This document shows positions 1-10,983 of a DNA stretch of 64,000 bases, piece after piece; within the stretch, counting starts at the first letter, position 1, and each line of letters begins with the position of its first letter. Made by a program: the position numbers and the translations under genes. The DNA comes from Linnemannia schmuckeri (taxonomy: Eukaryota > Mortierellomycota > Mortierellomycetes > Mortierellales > Mortierellaceae). Below the pieces are notes generated by a model. It had not been told where the DNA came from. It ran no database searches and saw only the letters and a program-made list of their open reading frames with translations. The stretch is from positions 1,612,001 through 1,676,000 of the forward strand of contig JANATG010000007.1 in assembly GCA_029449235.1 (NCBI GenBank), written 5' to 3'.

Positions 1-754
1 GAGTCCTCCTTCTTGATATCGTCGCTTGGACTCTTCGCATCGATCTTTTCCTGTTTGATAGTGACGATAGTTTCCTCCTCCTTCTCCTGTTTGATCGTGA
101 TCGTGCTGCTGCTTGCGGTATCCTTTTCCTGCTTGATGACAACTTCAGTCTCTTCCTTCTCGATCTTAACCTCAACCAAGGTAGGGTCCTGAAGGGGTGA
201 CGTTTCCTGAACATGCTCATCCATGACCTCTTGCTTGATCAACAGTTCCTCCACTGCCATTGCTTCAGGTTGTGCCTCGGCTTCCTCCGCTGTATCCTGT
301 CCTTGATGCTGCTGTTGTTCTTCCTCTTGCTCTAGCTCCACCTTGATGGTTGCTACAATGGACTCCTCAGTCTGGACCTCAGGCGCGTCCTCCATAGCGA
401 CGTCTGTGTCGTCAGTGGGCTGGTGTGATACGCTGTCCTGTTCGGTCTCTTCAATGGTAGTATTGGCGATTGTTGCAGAAGAAGAATGGGCGTGTGATTG
501 CATGTAGCCTTCGTGCTCTCTCAGCTGTTTCCGCAGCAATTCATTCTATGAGAAATGGATCAAGAGTCAGTGGGTGAGCAAGTGAGTCTGATGCCCGGAG
601 AGATTGCCCTGGGAAACTCTCTTGTCGCGATTGCAGTAGCCATACATACTTCAGGGGTGGAATCCAATCCGAGCTTGACGCAGGCAGCCTGGAGTTGCAG
701 TCTGTTCATGCTGGCGAGGGAGGTGTCGAGTGCAGGGGTGTCGTCCAGTGTCAT
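1..754 (-). CDS. Acidic nuclear-type protein with SAP-like N-terminus (3' end outside window)
   Basis: Two exons are visible, 754..650 and 545..1, joined in phase 0 across a 104-nt intron with a GTATGT donor and ATAG acceptor. The ATG at 754 opens a 35-residue exon whose core (LASMNRLQLQAACVKLGL) resembles the first helix of a SAP DNA-binding motif; exon 2 continues with NELLRKQLREHEGY, which would complete the second helix. The rest (about 180 residues) is Glu/Gln/Thr-rich and probably disordered. It holds seven psi-K-x-E motifs (IKVE, IKQE, VKIE, IKQE, IKQE, IKQE, IKKE), the consensus for SUMO attachment. The gene runs off the left edge, so domains further on are unknown. A chromatin or transcription-linked role is inference from the SAP-like start and SUMO motifs only. 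The exon structure is well supported; the family name is not. Confidence 0.6.
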
Positions 755-975
755 GTCGTTGGGTATGACGCGGTAGTGTGTAAAAGAAAGGAAGTTGTGT
801 ATATGTATGAGTGAGAGTGCGCGGAGAAAAATAAACAAAAAGCGGCCTTCAAGCGGACGGAGTGACTGATGAACGCGATTTGCCACCAAAATTTATGTAA
901 TTGAATAATACGGCTTGAATTATTAAGGCATGGCATATGCAGGGAAATGGGTATTTAATTGTGGATTCTTGGGTA

Positions 976-1316
976 TCAAAGTTGCCTCTTCTCAGAGCGC
1001 TTGAACATGATCCATACAATCAAGCCCGCAAAGACTGACAGGCAAGTGCATACGCTAGACAAGAGGAACACTGCCGAGGGCATCGAATCGGAGGTTTTAG
1101 AAAAAACGTAACCGTATAGAAGGGCCGACAGAGACATCACCATTGTGTCCACCACAGCCACGCCGCCGAGCGCCTTTCCTGTTTGATGCGTGGGAACATG
1201 TGAGCTGAGCAAAGATGTGAAGGATGGGAGTGCAATTGAAGCTAATGCTCGAACCGCACATGCTAATACAGAGAGAAGAAAAAGATATAAAGAATGAGAA
1301 TGAATTCCGAAGTCAA

Positions 1317-1349
<33 letters not shown>

Positions 1350-3410
1350 CACATCAATTGAAAAGCGAAGGGCTTAGATATTCCCAGACATGGAATGGTT
1401 CTTTACCCAAGTACAAAGCTGCCTCGGTCTCGAAGAGTGGCACAAGTGCGTATGCAAAAGCATATACGGCGCTACCAAAGATAAAAAACGTCAAATCGTT
1501 CCCTGTGGCAGGTTTGCTTGTTACTCTGGCAGGAACTGTTGAGCTAGAGTTGTCGCCCGAGGAGTATGTGGAGGGATCATAGGCGAAAGTATCGACCTTG
1601 GAGGCTTCCTTGGCACCATAGACCTTCGCATAGAGTTTTTGGAGGAGCGGGAAAATGCCTACGTAAACAATAAAGGTCGAAGCTCCACTCAAAGCAAGGT
1701 AGTAGCCATCCTCCGTGTCTTTCCAGTGGAACACAAGATTCTATCGGTGGTAAGAAAAAGTAAAAAGTATGGCACGTTATTATAAGTCACGCAGTCAGGT
1801 TGTAAGTTTTGACAAGTCGGTGCTTTTTCGAGGGTTGCCGCCTACTTACGGTGTATGGGATGAGGATGATCGAGATGCCTAGATGAGAGTAGAGGATGGA
1901 AATAAGGGACGGTATAAATAGCTGGGGACATTCTGTCCAATTGCTTTTGCAAAGCTAGAAGGCTTCTTTACATCTCACTTACCATTGGATGCGAACTGAA
2001 GGATACCATAGCCAGCAAGAAGAACAAGAAGCATGTATGGTGACGGCGGGACATTGACATCGGGTGTGGGCTCCATTCTTCCAGGGAGGAACAACAGCAC
2101 AGGCTTAACAACAGTTATCATCCCATCTTTCATTCTTGTCAGCAGCGATGAATACCTCTTTGCAGGAGTGATAACAGCAACAGGAGAAGATGACGGCGAC
2201 GCAGGGACACCCAAGACTGCTATATCCTCGTCCACGATTGACTTTGCCCGTAAATGCTTGGGGAGCGACTCAGGCATGAAGACCGAATAGATCATCAGAA
2301 AAGTTAAGGTACAGGCAGACACAAGAACCGCAGTGCTAGAGTCGTTCGTCAAGTCTTTCAGATATCCCGCGATAAGCGGTCCAATCGTCAGGCCGACGGA
2401 CAACGAGACCATCACATATCCAATCGACAAACTTCGGCCCAAGCGGGGTGTGCAGTCCGCTATTGTTGTGAAGCAAAAGAAACCGGTCAATTGGAGGAGG
2501 CACAAAGGATATACTCGGCAGAGCACACCAATCGTGTAACAAAAAAAAGAAATTAATATCATTTCTTACCAACATAAGCATTCAGACATGGCTCCAGAAG
2601 GATGCCTGCACCCATGACACCCATGAAGAGCCCGTCAGCATAAAGGACACCAACACCGAGGTTAGATGTAGGACGGGCCATGTACAAGATCAGCAGCTGG
2701 GTCAATACCGCGGGTAGCAGTGTGAGGTAGATCAAGGCCTTGCGTCCGTACTTGTCCGAGAGAGATGTCAGAAATCCGATCGTGAACATCCCTATAAATT
2801 TTTACACGTGGCCCAGACAGAAAAATGAAAAAAAAGGGTTGAGATTTGAGATTTTGTGTGATCGAAGCGACTGCGCGTCCTTGGAAAGTTCAGCCAGCAA
2901 GATGACGCCTCCTTCCCCCCCCCCCCCCCCTTTTTTTTTGTTTCTGTCCATACCTGTGGTGTATTTGAGAGCTCGAACCCGCCCCATCACAACGGCTGCA
3001 AGTGCCAACACTTCTTGCGAGTCACAAGCGTCGGCAGGAGTTCCATTCGATCCGAGTAGCGCCGTCATCATCGTGTCTCCCTCCGATCGAGTTTCCCGCT
3101 CCTTGAAATACTCTTTACATATGATTTTGATTATGAGTTGCTCTTGAGGTGCCTGACTGATCCCCATCACAAGCGCGACGAGGAACACAAATGGCAGCAG
3201 CCAATTAATGCTCGGCCGCCGGTACCATGGCAATGCCTGTATCGCTGCTAGCCGACTGCTCTCGTCCTGAGGAGTTGTTGTAGTAGTATTGTGTTTGCTG
3301 GCTGCCGTTGGTCCACTCTCTTCATCCTGACTCTGTGGTATCCGTGTGTAACTGTTTCGTGGGTTGATCAGTGGCTGCCGTTCTGAAGCCTCGGTGTATT
3401 GATCTGTCAT
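976..3410 (-). CDS. MFS transporter, tandem copy 1 (intact, 601 aa)
   Basis: Six exons: 3410..2954, 2791..2570, 2459..1983, 1878..1850, 1740..1407, 1262..976; all phases close to 601 aa. The N-terminal ~70 residues are hydrophilic with an acidic dileucine motif (ERQPLI, residues 10-15), followed by the family signature PWYRRPSINWLLPF leading into TM1. The MFS motif A loop (SLSDKYGRK) starts exon 2, and about 12 hydrophobic segments follow, split by a hydrophilic central loop, ending in KRSEKRQL. The fold is that of a proton-coupled drug/metabolite transporter (DHA1-like); substrate unknown. It is the most divergent of the five local paralogues and the only one with an extra intron, which creates a 29-nt exon (1878..1850). 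The extra exon pair adds to 363 nt, matching the single exon 4 of the other copies (330-372 nt). The start is the first ATG in frame. Confidence 0.88.
1318..1348. repeat. Poly(A) run in the last intron of MFS copy 1
   Basis: 31 A residues on the plus strand, so poly(T) in the transcribed strand. It lies within the intron between exons 5 and 6 of MFS copy 1, where it could act as a polypyrimidine tract on the transcript. Confidence 0.95.
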
Positions 3411-3799
3411 GGCTGTGGGAGGGGAAGATTGAGAGAAAGAGAATAGGGATTCTGGAAAAAAGAAACAAGAAAAAAAGGGTGATCGACAAGGTTGCTCTTT
3501 CTTTTATGCAAAACCCACTGACTAAAAAATCCATAGTGTCCAGCACAGGAGGGTGATGATTTTGCAATTGCAATTTCGCTTCCAAATCGAGGTAGAATCC
3601 ACGCCCGCTCCTCCGCCAAGAAACACAAAAATTGGACTTTATTTTTTGCTGGTGGCGATTGACGGCGTGAGTGTTGTGTGGTCAGGTCTAAGCCTGAACA
3701 AGCAAGATAGGGGTGATTTGCTCACAAAAACAAAACAAAAACAAAGCTCCTTCGATGCATTACATGACCAAAGGGAGAAAAGCACGCTTCAACCATTCT

Positions 3800-6070
3800 T
3801 TATTTTCTTCGGTGATACGATTTCCAAATGACAGTTTGCACGACCAGGGCCAGTGTGAAGAGGCCAGCGGAGAAGAAGTAATACAGCAAGGGCCGAGTTC
3901 TTAGAGTATGTGAAAATAAGGGCCCATAGATGAGATCGGCAGTTATTCCAGCCAGAACGTCGCTGACACTTAGTGCTCCTACTGCTGAACCTGTTAAGCG
4001 TCGAGGCATCATGGAGGTAATGAGAGATATGATTGATATCAATCCGATTATACCAAACGTCTTGAGTGCCCCAGCTAATAGCTCGTGTAAAGAAACAAGA
4101 GGTATGTGAGTGGTAATAGTGAAAAACAACGTACGCTCGATACTCATAAACTCAAACAATCGCGACACATTCGCAAAAAATCAAAAGATGCCTATTTTGA
4201 GTAGGCATTGGCTTACCAACGTAAATCGCTTGAACGAAGGCAAAGACAGGGATGAGAAGGTAACTGAGAATTAATGCACACAACCCCATTAGAGAAAAGA
4301 AGACGTCCATCTTGATCGAATCCACGGCAGAAAACATCCCGCGTCGTTCGAGCGACAGGGATACGTTCATCTCCTCGCTGTCGTCTTGCTTGAGCACGAT
4401 CATCTTGTAAAAAGATTGTAGGATAGGTAGGATGCCCATGTAGATGACAAATAAACACAACGATGAAAAGGCGATGTAGACGTAGTCGTCATAGGCAGCC
4501 CAATGGAAAAGCAGACTTGTCATCGTTACGAATAAACTCGTGGCACCTAGAAGAGACATATTGGATGAGAGCCCTTAGTAATGTTGGCCAGTACTCTGTT
4601 TCAATTGGGCAGCAGAGGGATTTAATAGCCTACCACGGTGCCCCATGACGGCCAAAAAGTTGACGAAAAGAACCAGCATTGGGACCGCACTAGTAGCAAT
4701 GTTCTTTGACTTAGGGATATGCTCCGGGAGGAAGAGCGCGATCGGATCGGTGATCATTGCTAAACACTCCTTAACGAAGTCAAAGGTACTCTTGGATGTC
4801 CAAGAGTGGGATGCCACAGTCCATTTTGGTCTCGACAGCTCTTCACCGTCTACTTCCTGCCCACTCTCGCTATCGCTGTTGATCGGATGTGCATCTATGG
4901 TGAATGACTTCCTGAGCGATTCTGGAATGACAGACAGGTACAAGGACAGGAGCGCAGTCAAAATGAGAGCGAGTCTGAGGACGACTGTTAGGTCACCGGC
5001 GTTTCTCATCAAGTAGGCTCCCAGGACGGATTCAATTGTGTTTCCCACTGCCAAACAGGCGGTCATGAGACCTAATGCTAAACTTCTCTTAGTCCTTGGT
5101 ACAACATCGGCTTCCAGCGACAACAATCCAAAAAAAAGAAGCAATGCCGTTAGTAATTTGTCCACTCCAAGTGTGCTCCTTTTTACTTTTAGCTGAAATG
5201 AAAGGCGTTGCACCTACCACAGTATGCAAAACGGCTGGATTGATAAGCTGCCCCAAGGGCATTAAACCGGCGACAACTGCCTCCAGGTAATAAACGTTGG
5301 ATCCAAAGATATTGAACCGAGTGGTAGCAAATATGTTTATTGAGATATACAAGGCGATCCCTGCCATTCCAGCCTGGAAGAGGAACTTTCGGCCATAAAC
5401 ATCGCTGAGAGAGCACCATTTGGCAAGCGTCAAGATTACTTCGACACATAGCAAACAAAAAGAGAAAAAAGTGAGCTCACTGTACCATTGAGCTGAAGAG
5501 AGTGTCACCAATGAAGTAGCAAACACAAATACACAAGCTCACACGATTCAATTGAAAAAAAAAGAATAGCCTACCACAAATGCCTGTGACGGTGCGGATC
5601 CGGCTATGGAGGAGACTTACGATACTGATGATGGTCTCTGTCTTGCACTCGTCCACCCCTGCCAGCAAGGAGCCAAAGCCGCCGCCTCCTCCTTCAATGG
5701 AACCGTCCTGTTGTGAAAGCACCTCGTTACATATGACCATTATCTTTAGCTGCTCTAAGGGACTATCGCACATTGCAGAGCTGATGCCTTGCAAGACCAC
5801 CCAGGGCACTAGCCACGACATACTCGGCCGCCGTCGCCACGGTCGTCGCCTCAATTCCGCAAACCATCGTTCTTCTTCTTGTTCATCATCGTCCTCCTAG
5901 TCATCAGCCCTTGTGTCAGATGGTTGATTCGGTCGCCTGGACTCCATGCCGGCGCTGTTACTGTTTTCAGTTAATGTCGATCGGTGAGCGCCATGGCGAG
6001 TTGAGTAGGCGAGCAGAGGTTGTCCCTCCTGTGCTGCGCTGGTGTGTAGCCATTGTCGAGGTTGCGCCAT
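3800..6070 (-). pseudogene. MFS transporter, tandem copy 2, with one nonsense codon and one frameshift
   Basis: The exon grid is that of the intact paralogues: 6070..5575, 5438..5218, 5110..4634, 4546..4217, 4074..3800. Two lesions are visible. An in-frame TAG (5899..5897) separates the dileucine start (EGQPLLAYS) from the conserved EERWFAELRRRPW segment. Exon 2 is 221 nt where copies 1, 4 and 5 have exactly 222; the missing base is at a T-run (minus strand) at 5228-5231, where NPAV-FAYCG is expected. Everything else is open and spliced in phase: motif A SLSDVYGRK, exon 3 of 477 nt, and the C-terminus ending SYHRRK. Summed length is 1799 nt, one short of 600 codons. It may be a recent pseudogene, an allele, or carry a sequencing error; two independent lesions favour real decay. 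An internal ATG (PSMSW) could start a shortened protein but would not repair the frameshift. Confidence 0.75.
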
Positions 6071-6559
6071 TTATGTTTGCTGAGCACAGACAGCGTGTTT
6101 TGCGTTGTGTTTGTGTGTGTGAGGATGAGGCTGAAAGTGTGAAGGCAGGTGGGGTCGAGAGGTGAGCGAGAGTCTGTTTTTTGGCAAAACTGAAATTAAA
6201 ATTGGGAGTTGAAAATACACAAAAAAACGAGAGCTGAGCGACAAGTCCTGTTGCCAATTCTCTTCCGTCTTACGCATTTATTCAGTTCGAAGAAGAGATA
6301 GGTGAACTGTGCAGCAAGGTTTTGAAAACACATTCCCGATGAGACGTTAGACATGGCTATTGAGCATGGGCGAAGTCCTTTATTGTGCGCGTATTTCATT
6401 ATTCTTGAGAGAGGCGTCCATGCAAAAAAGGACGAACGAAAAATCGGGTCAAAAATGCAATTAAAAACGCGATTTAGGAATATTTTTTTGTGAAAGCTTG
6501 TCAATTGTATTCCTGATGGTGATGTCGGGGTGCTCTGCTCTTCCTTCGAGACATCCATT

Positions 6560-7948
6560 TCATTCTCGTAGTCCGTTATCGTCCAGTGGCATTTCTGTAT
6601 CATCCTGATCACCGTCCCTCGGATCAGGAGTGCAGTCGGGAGGGATACTATCGATCCATCTTCTTGGTTTGTTATACATCCCGTCCACCCAGGTACACAT
6701 CAAATACATGTTAAAAAGGTGCGCGCCTTAACCTAAGTTAAGATGACAAGCGGGTGAATTGATATTGATCAATGTGAAATGTTTTAACATACCTTCTCCT
6801 CTTCCACGAGCGAGAGCTGCCACGAGCACCTTTTCCAGGTGGCCACGATATATTGATATGAAATATTCTAGTCTTGTTATCCCGCTACGGGCGTGGTCTT
6901 GTTCGAATCTCGAGAGGTCTCTGAACTCGAGGGGCCATCGCATTGTGAACAAGAGTTGGGTGTCGGTGATGATACAGTTCTCTAGTTCGAAGCCCTCCTT
7001 GGGGAGCATCCTGACGATAACGAAATGTCGATATGGAAGATCTCGACCAGATATGGCGCAGGTCCTGCCATAAGTTTCGACCAGGCAGACCCACTCCTCC
7101 AGGCTCATGATCGTCGTGTTTGTCTCCTCGAATATTAGGATGACTTTGGAGACTGCTTTCACCCATGACTGATACTGCTGTCTACTTCTTCTTGAGAAAG
7201 TCCTTGATGACGCGGAACAAGATGCAGTGAGTAGCTCGTTCTTTTTTTTTTTTTTTTTTTTTTTTTTCAATCAATAATATTTTTTCTGCATTTTGCTTCA
7301 AAAGCAAAGTAACTTGCTAGATGTTTTTATCTTGGATGTACTAAATAAGGAGACAGTCGATGGACTTTTATCAAACTCGCTGGCCTTGATGAAGGTGTTA
7401 TACAGCCGATATGAAATTGGATACCGTATGGATGCTGAGATGAGGACGAGAGCAAGGTTGAGATTGTGTTCATCATGTCCTGGTCGCTCGATATAAAGTC
7501 GATAATATGTCCATTCGTCCGCGTGGTCGCATTCTGAGACGCCAGGAGACAAGGAGCGGTATAGCCCACTGTGGACGGATTTGAACTCGGATTTTGTGGC
7601 GTAATCACATTAGAAGCCGCGATTCTCGAAATTTGTCGACTGACGCGCCGGCGTATTCCATGAGCATTTGGTGGTCCGCCTGCAAACGATATTTTATTTT
7701 ATTGCCACTGCTTTAGGGTGATTGCCTTGGCCGATTCTATATGAAGCTTCTGACCAAAAAACCTTGGGTGCAGGGGTAGGTGCTGATGACGCGACGGGGG
7801 GGATTGCCGTGGTCGAGGAAGCGAGGACTCGATAGTAGTGTTCCAGGACTATTTTTGACATATGCATATCCCGCGCGATACGATTTCTTGTTTGACGCTG
7901 TCCTATATCCTACTGGGAGTGCATTGGAAAAGTAGTCGCCTTTATTTT
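6560..7948 (-). CDS. Unrecognised multi-exon gene between MFS copies 2 and 3 (ends unresolved)
   Basis: Several minus-strand exons fit together. 7948..7763 has a phase-1 acceptor and donor and reads ENKGDYFSNALPVGYRTA and so on. A further exon begins at 7679 and reads GGPPNAHGIRRRVSRQ, rich in Ser/Thr. After an unresolved stretch containing a 26-nt poly(A) run on this strand (7267..7242), a long open exon ends at 6793 with a GTATGT donor and contains the segments EEWVCLVETYGRTCAISG and EGFELENCIIT. The last exon is 6726..6560 (MYLMCTWVDGMYNKPRRW, ending LRE-stop) and joins in phase. The CAISG...LENCII layout is loosely like an HNH-type fold, but I do not claim that. The first exon was not found, and the middle joins (about 7490-7210) change frame, so the gene may be decayed. 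Function unknown. Confidence 0.4.
7242..7267. repeat. Poly(T) run (poly(A) on the minus strand)
   Basis: 26 T residues on the plus strand inside the unrecognised gene at 6560-7948. No target-site duplication was seen that would mark an insertion. Confidence 0.95.
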
Positions 7949-8347
7949 CTAACAAAAAAAAGAAGGCTTGGTTTAGTTACAAAGAAAATATGACTGCAGG
8001 CGCCGTGTAGGACGTTGTGCTCCGTATAACAGCAATAACTAAAGGAAACGATCGCGACTATGTGGACGAATGTATGGAAGGTTGACTTTGTGAAGAGCGT
8101 AAAGAAAGAAGGAATGTAAATGAGTGAGGAGGAAAAAAGATAGAGGAGTGAGAAAAAAATGATTATGGGATACAATGATAGCATCACCATTGTCGGCTGA
8201 CCCATGATGATAGTCTTAAGGATTACATCTGTTGTCATCCATTGCTTTGATACAAGCAAATAGACCATGTATACATGTAATCTAAGCTATTATTTTTTTT
8301 CTTTATCTATTTCGCGTCAAAGGCAAGAAAAATTCGCGCTTTCGTTT

Positions 8348-10402
8348 TTATTTTCCGCAGTAGGACGACCAAATGGTTAGCTGTGCAAAGAGTGCAATTG
8401 TGCAAAGACCCGCAGAGACGCATCACTACAACGCAAGACATTGAAGAGATCACACCAATCCTGTTTATCGCCCCGCTATTACCAAAAAAGGGATGAGCGT
8501 GGTTAAGAAATAAGGTCAATGATTCTAACAAAGCACCATGTTCTTTGGTTGAGAATAACTATGTGTGAGTAAATTACCGAGATAAAGGACTTGGATAGAA
8601 GGAAAGAGGGGAACGATGAGGAGGCCGACAATCATCATGCAAAGGCCAACAACGATAAAGAACAAGTCCATCCTGACCGCGCCGATTCCTGTCACAGCCT
8701 GGTCCGAACTGTGGTGCAACAGCGTTTGTTACGACCAATTAGAGTCGTTTGATCCATACGGCCCCTCTGTCTCGTCATTATTCATGACCACAAACTTGTA
8801 TATCGAGTGAAGTGCTGGAAAGACGCCGAAAAACGGGATGAACATGCACAGCTGCGCGAACGAAGGACTATGGCCATCTTCGTACACGTTCCAGTGAAGC
8901 ACCGATTTAGCCATCAACGAAAGCAGGCTGTTTTTGCACCTATAGGAACGTAAAAGCGACGAAACGCGTAAGAGGTCAGTAAACTACTGTTTTGTTCTCA
9001 TCGAAGTTGTGTGTCACGTTCCAAGTCATCATGGCGAAACAGAGGCGTGCCATAGTTGGCGGTGACTGTCAGTACGTGAACAATCAATATGATTGCTGGC
9101 GCCGTACTCATAGTCATGTATGCCGATTTAAGGACCCGACCTAGGAGAATAAGAAGAACTGGGTTGAAAATCATGGATGTCGCCTCCCTGGCCAAGTTGA
9201 AAAAACGCCAGACAGCCCAAGAAGATGTCTCCGTTGGGTTGGGTTCCTCATGATCACTGGCGTCGTCACTACTGGTCGAAATGCATGGCAAGAGTGCTGG
9301 GGTATATCTGAGAGATTCCAGTAGTGTCGACAGGTAGACCGCAAGAAGTGCGATCAAGATGAGGGTTATCCTGAGTGGTACTGTGAGGTCTCATATTGCT
9401 GTCAAGATGTATGTGCTCTTGGCGGATCCGATAAGCCCTCCTAGTGCCATGCTCGTAACCAAATATCCGTACATGAGACTTCGGTTCTGCTTTTCAGTAA
9501 CATCCGTTATAAGTGAAGTATAAAGACGTTTTATAAGAGAAGAATGAGAATATCATTAAAGTGGTGCCCCAAAGTGGCGTCCAACGCGTCTTTCTTACCG
9601 ATATATGCAAAGGTAGCCGTATTTATGACCTGTCCCGCTGGCATCAAGGTCAGAGCAATCACCTCGAGGTAGTAAACGTTGGGTCCGAATTAATTGTACC
9701 GACTCGCCGCAAACCATCCTATCATGACACACGTGGCAATCCCGGTTAGTCCAACGCGGAAAGAGGGTTGCGACCATAAACATCGCATGTCGAACATCAC
9801 TTTGCTAGCGACAATAAAACTTGAGGTTGTAATGTCAAAAAGCTGCTAATCCATTTGAAAAAGGTGATAGTGTGCGACGAGAAAAATGGAAAAGCGCAAT
9901 ACGTTTGAAATGACACGGAGACTGAGTTACTGCCGATGCCTGTCATGGTGCGTATTCGACCCTCCAAAGGGTGTATTACGGCAAGAACGGTCTCTGTCTG
10001 GCACGGGTTTCCTCCTCCACCTTCAACCGTCAAATAATTGAAGTCACCCTGATACAAGCCGTTGTTTGGATTCAACAAGATGTCAGCGCATATCACCTGC
10101 GCTTTCAGCCTTTCCAACGGTACTAAGCACATCTCCAGTATTAGCTCGCATAACATCAACCAGGGCGCAATCCACAGGTTACTTGGACGATTGCGCCAGG
10201 GTCGCCTCGTCAGCTCTGCGAACCACCTTGCCTCCTTTTCCTCCTCCAGTTTGTCCACTTGTTTACATGCTGCTATATCCTCGAAGGATGGGTTATTCTG
10301 GTCGATTTCCATGGTGCTTACTGCTATTGGTCATGTACTTGGTGCCCCTGATGATAGTAGTGGTCGCCTCTCGTTTGTGTCGTTTTTTTCTGATTCTTGT
10401 TG
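8348..10402 (-). pseudogene. MFS transporter, tandem copy 3 (multiply disabled)
   Basis: Homology to the neighbouring copies is clear throughout, but the frame is broken many times. The N-terminal dileucine segment ERRPLLSSG (10372..10346) is followed by an in-frame TGA at 10333..10331. Exon 1 is otherwise readable (KEARWFAELTRRPW, TM1) to a donor after 9931. Exon 2 (9819..9599) has TGA at 9799..9797 (LAK-stop where others read LAKWCSLSD), a 1-nt deletion (221 nt instead of 222) and TAA at 9693..9691. The exon 3 acceptor is AA instead of AG (9509..9508), a 1-nt insertion lies near 9480, and TGA is at 9393..9391. Exon 4 has TAA at 8731..8729. The last exon lost most of its middle: IGVISSM runs almost directly into the terminal VSAGL segment, which closes at TAA 8350..8348. 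The 5' limit is approximate because no ATG precedes the dileucine segment. Confidence 0.9.
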
Positions 10403-10983
10403 AGTGTGTCGGATCGTGTATGTGTGGCTATATTGGTGTATTGGGGTGTTGGAGTATGTGAAAGGGAGTGTGCCTGGGTATATTTTGGATATGAATGCTG
10501 GTAGTATAAGAGGGAGTAAGTGTTGATGGGCTCAGCCAGCAATCAAGGCAAACTTACTGGTTGTTGATCTAAACCTTACAATGCATGGTCACCCTCTCCC
10601 TTCTTGTCCTCTTTTCCGCCACCAAACATGGAAAGAAGAAAGAAACAGAGGAACGGAAAGGTAAACAAAAAATGCACTGTTGCCTCCAACGGTCGCACAA
10701 CCATCGTTGTTGTTTGCTCTAGTTCTTTTTTTTTGTTGTCAAGGCGAAGAAAAAAAGGTAACTTTTTTCTTTGAGAGAACAATTGAACCAGATGGGCTTG
10801 TCACAGAAAGATCCTTAAAATTGGCTGGCACATTTTGGGTTGGGTGCCGCTTCAGCCTGAACTATAACGACCAGAAAATTAGACGACCGTCTACGCGTCT
10901 TAATGCGCACAAGGCACGACAGATCCTGGCGCATTCATATCACACCACGTTGACATTTTTACGTGTAAAAGATCGAGTGGTAT

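Noticed and set aside
5833..5966. An intron that would remove the TAG in MFS copy 2
   Set aside because: The acceptor CTAG exists at the stop, but the only nearby GT (GTAACA, 65 nt upstream) puts the downstream exon out of frame, and the intact paralogues have no intron here.
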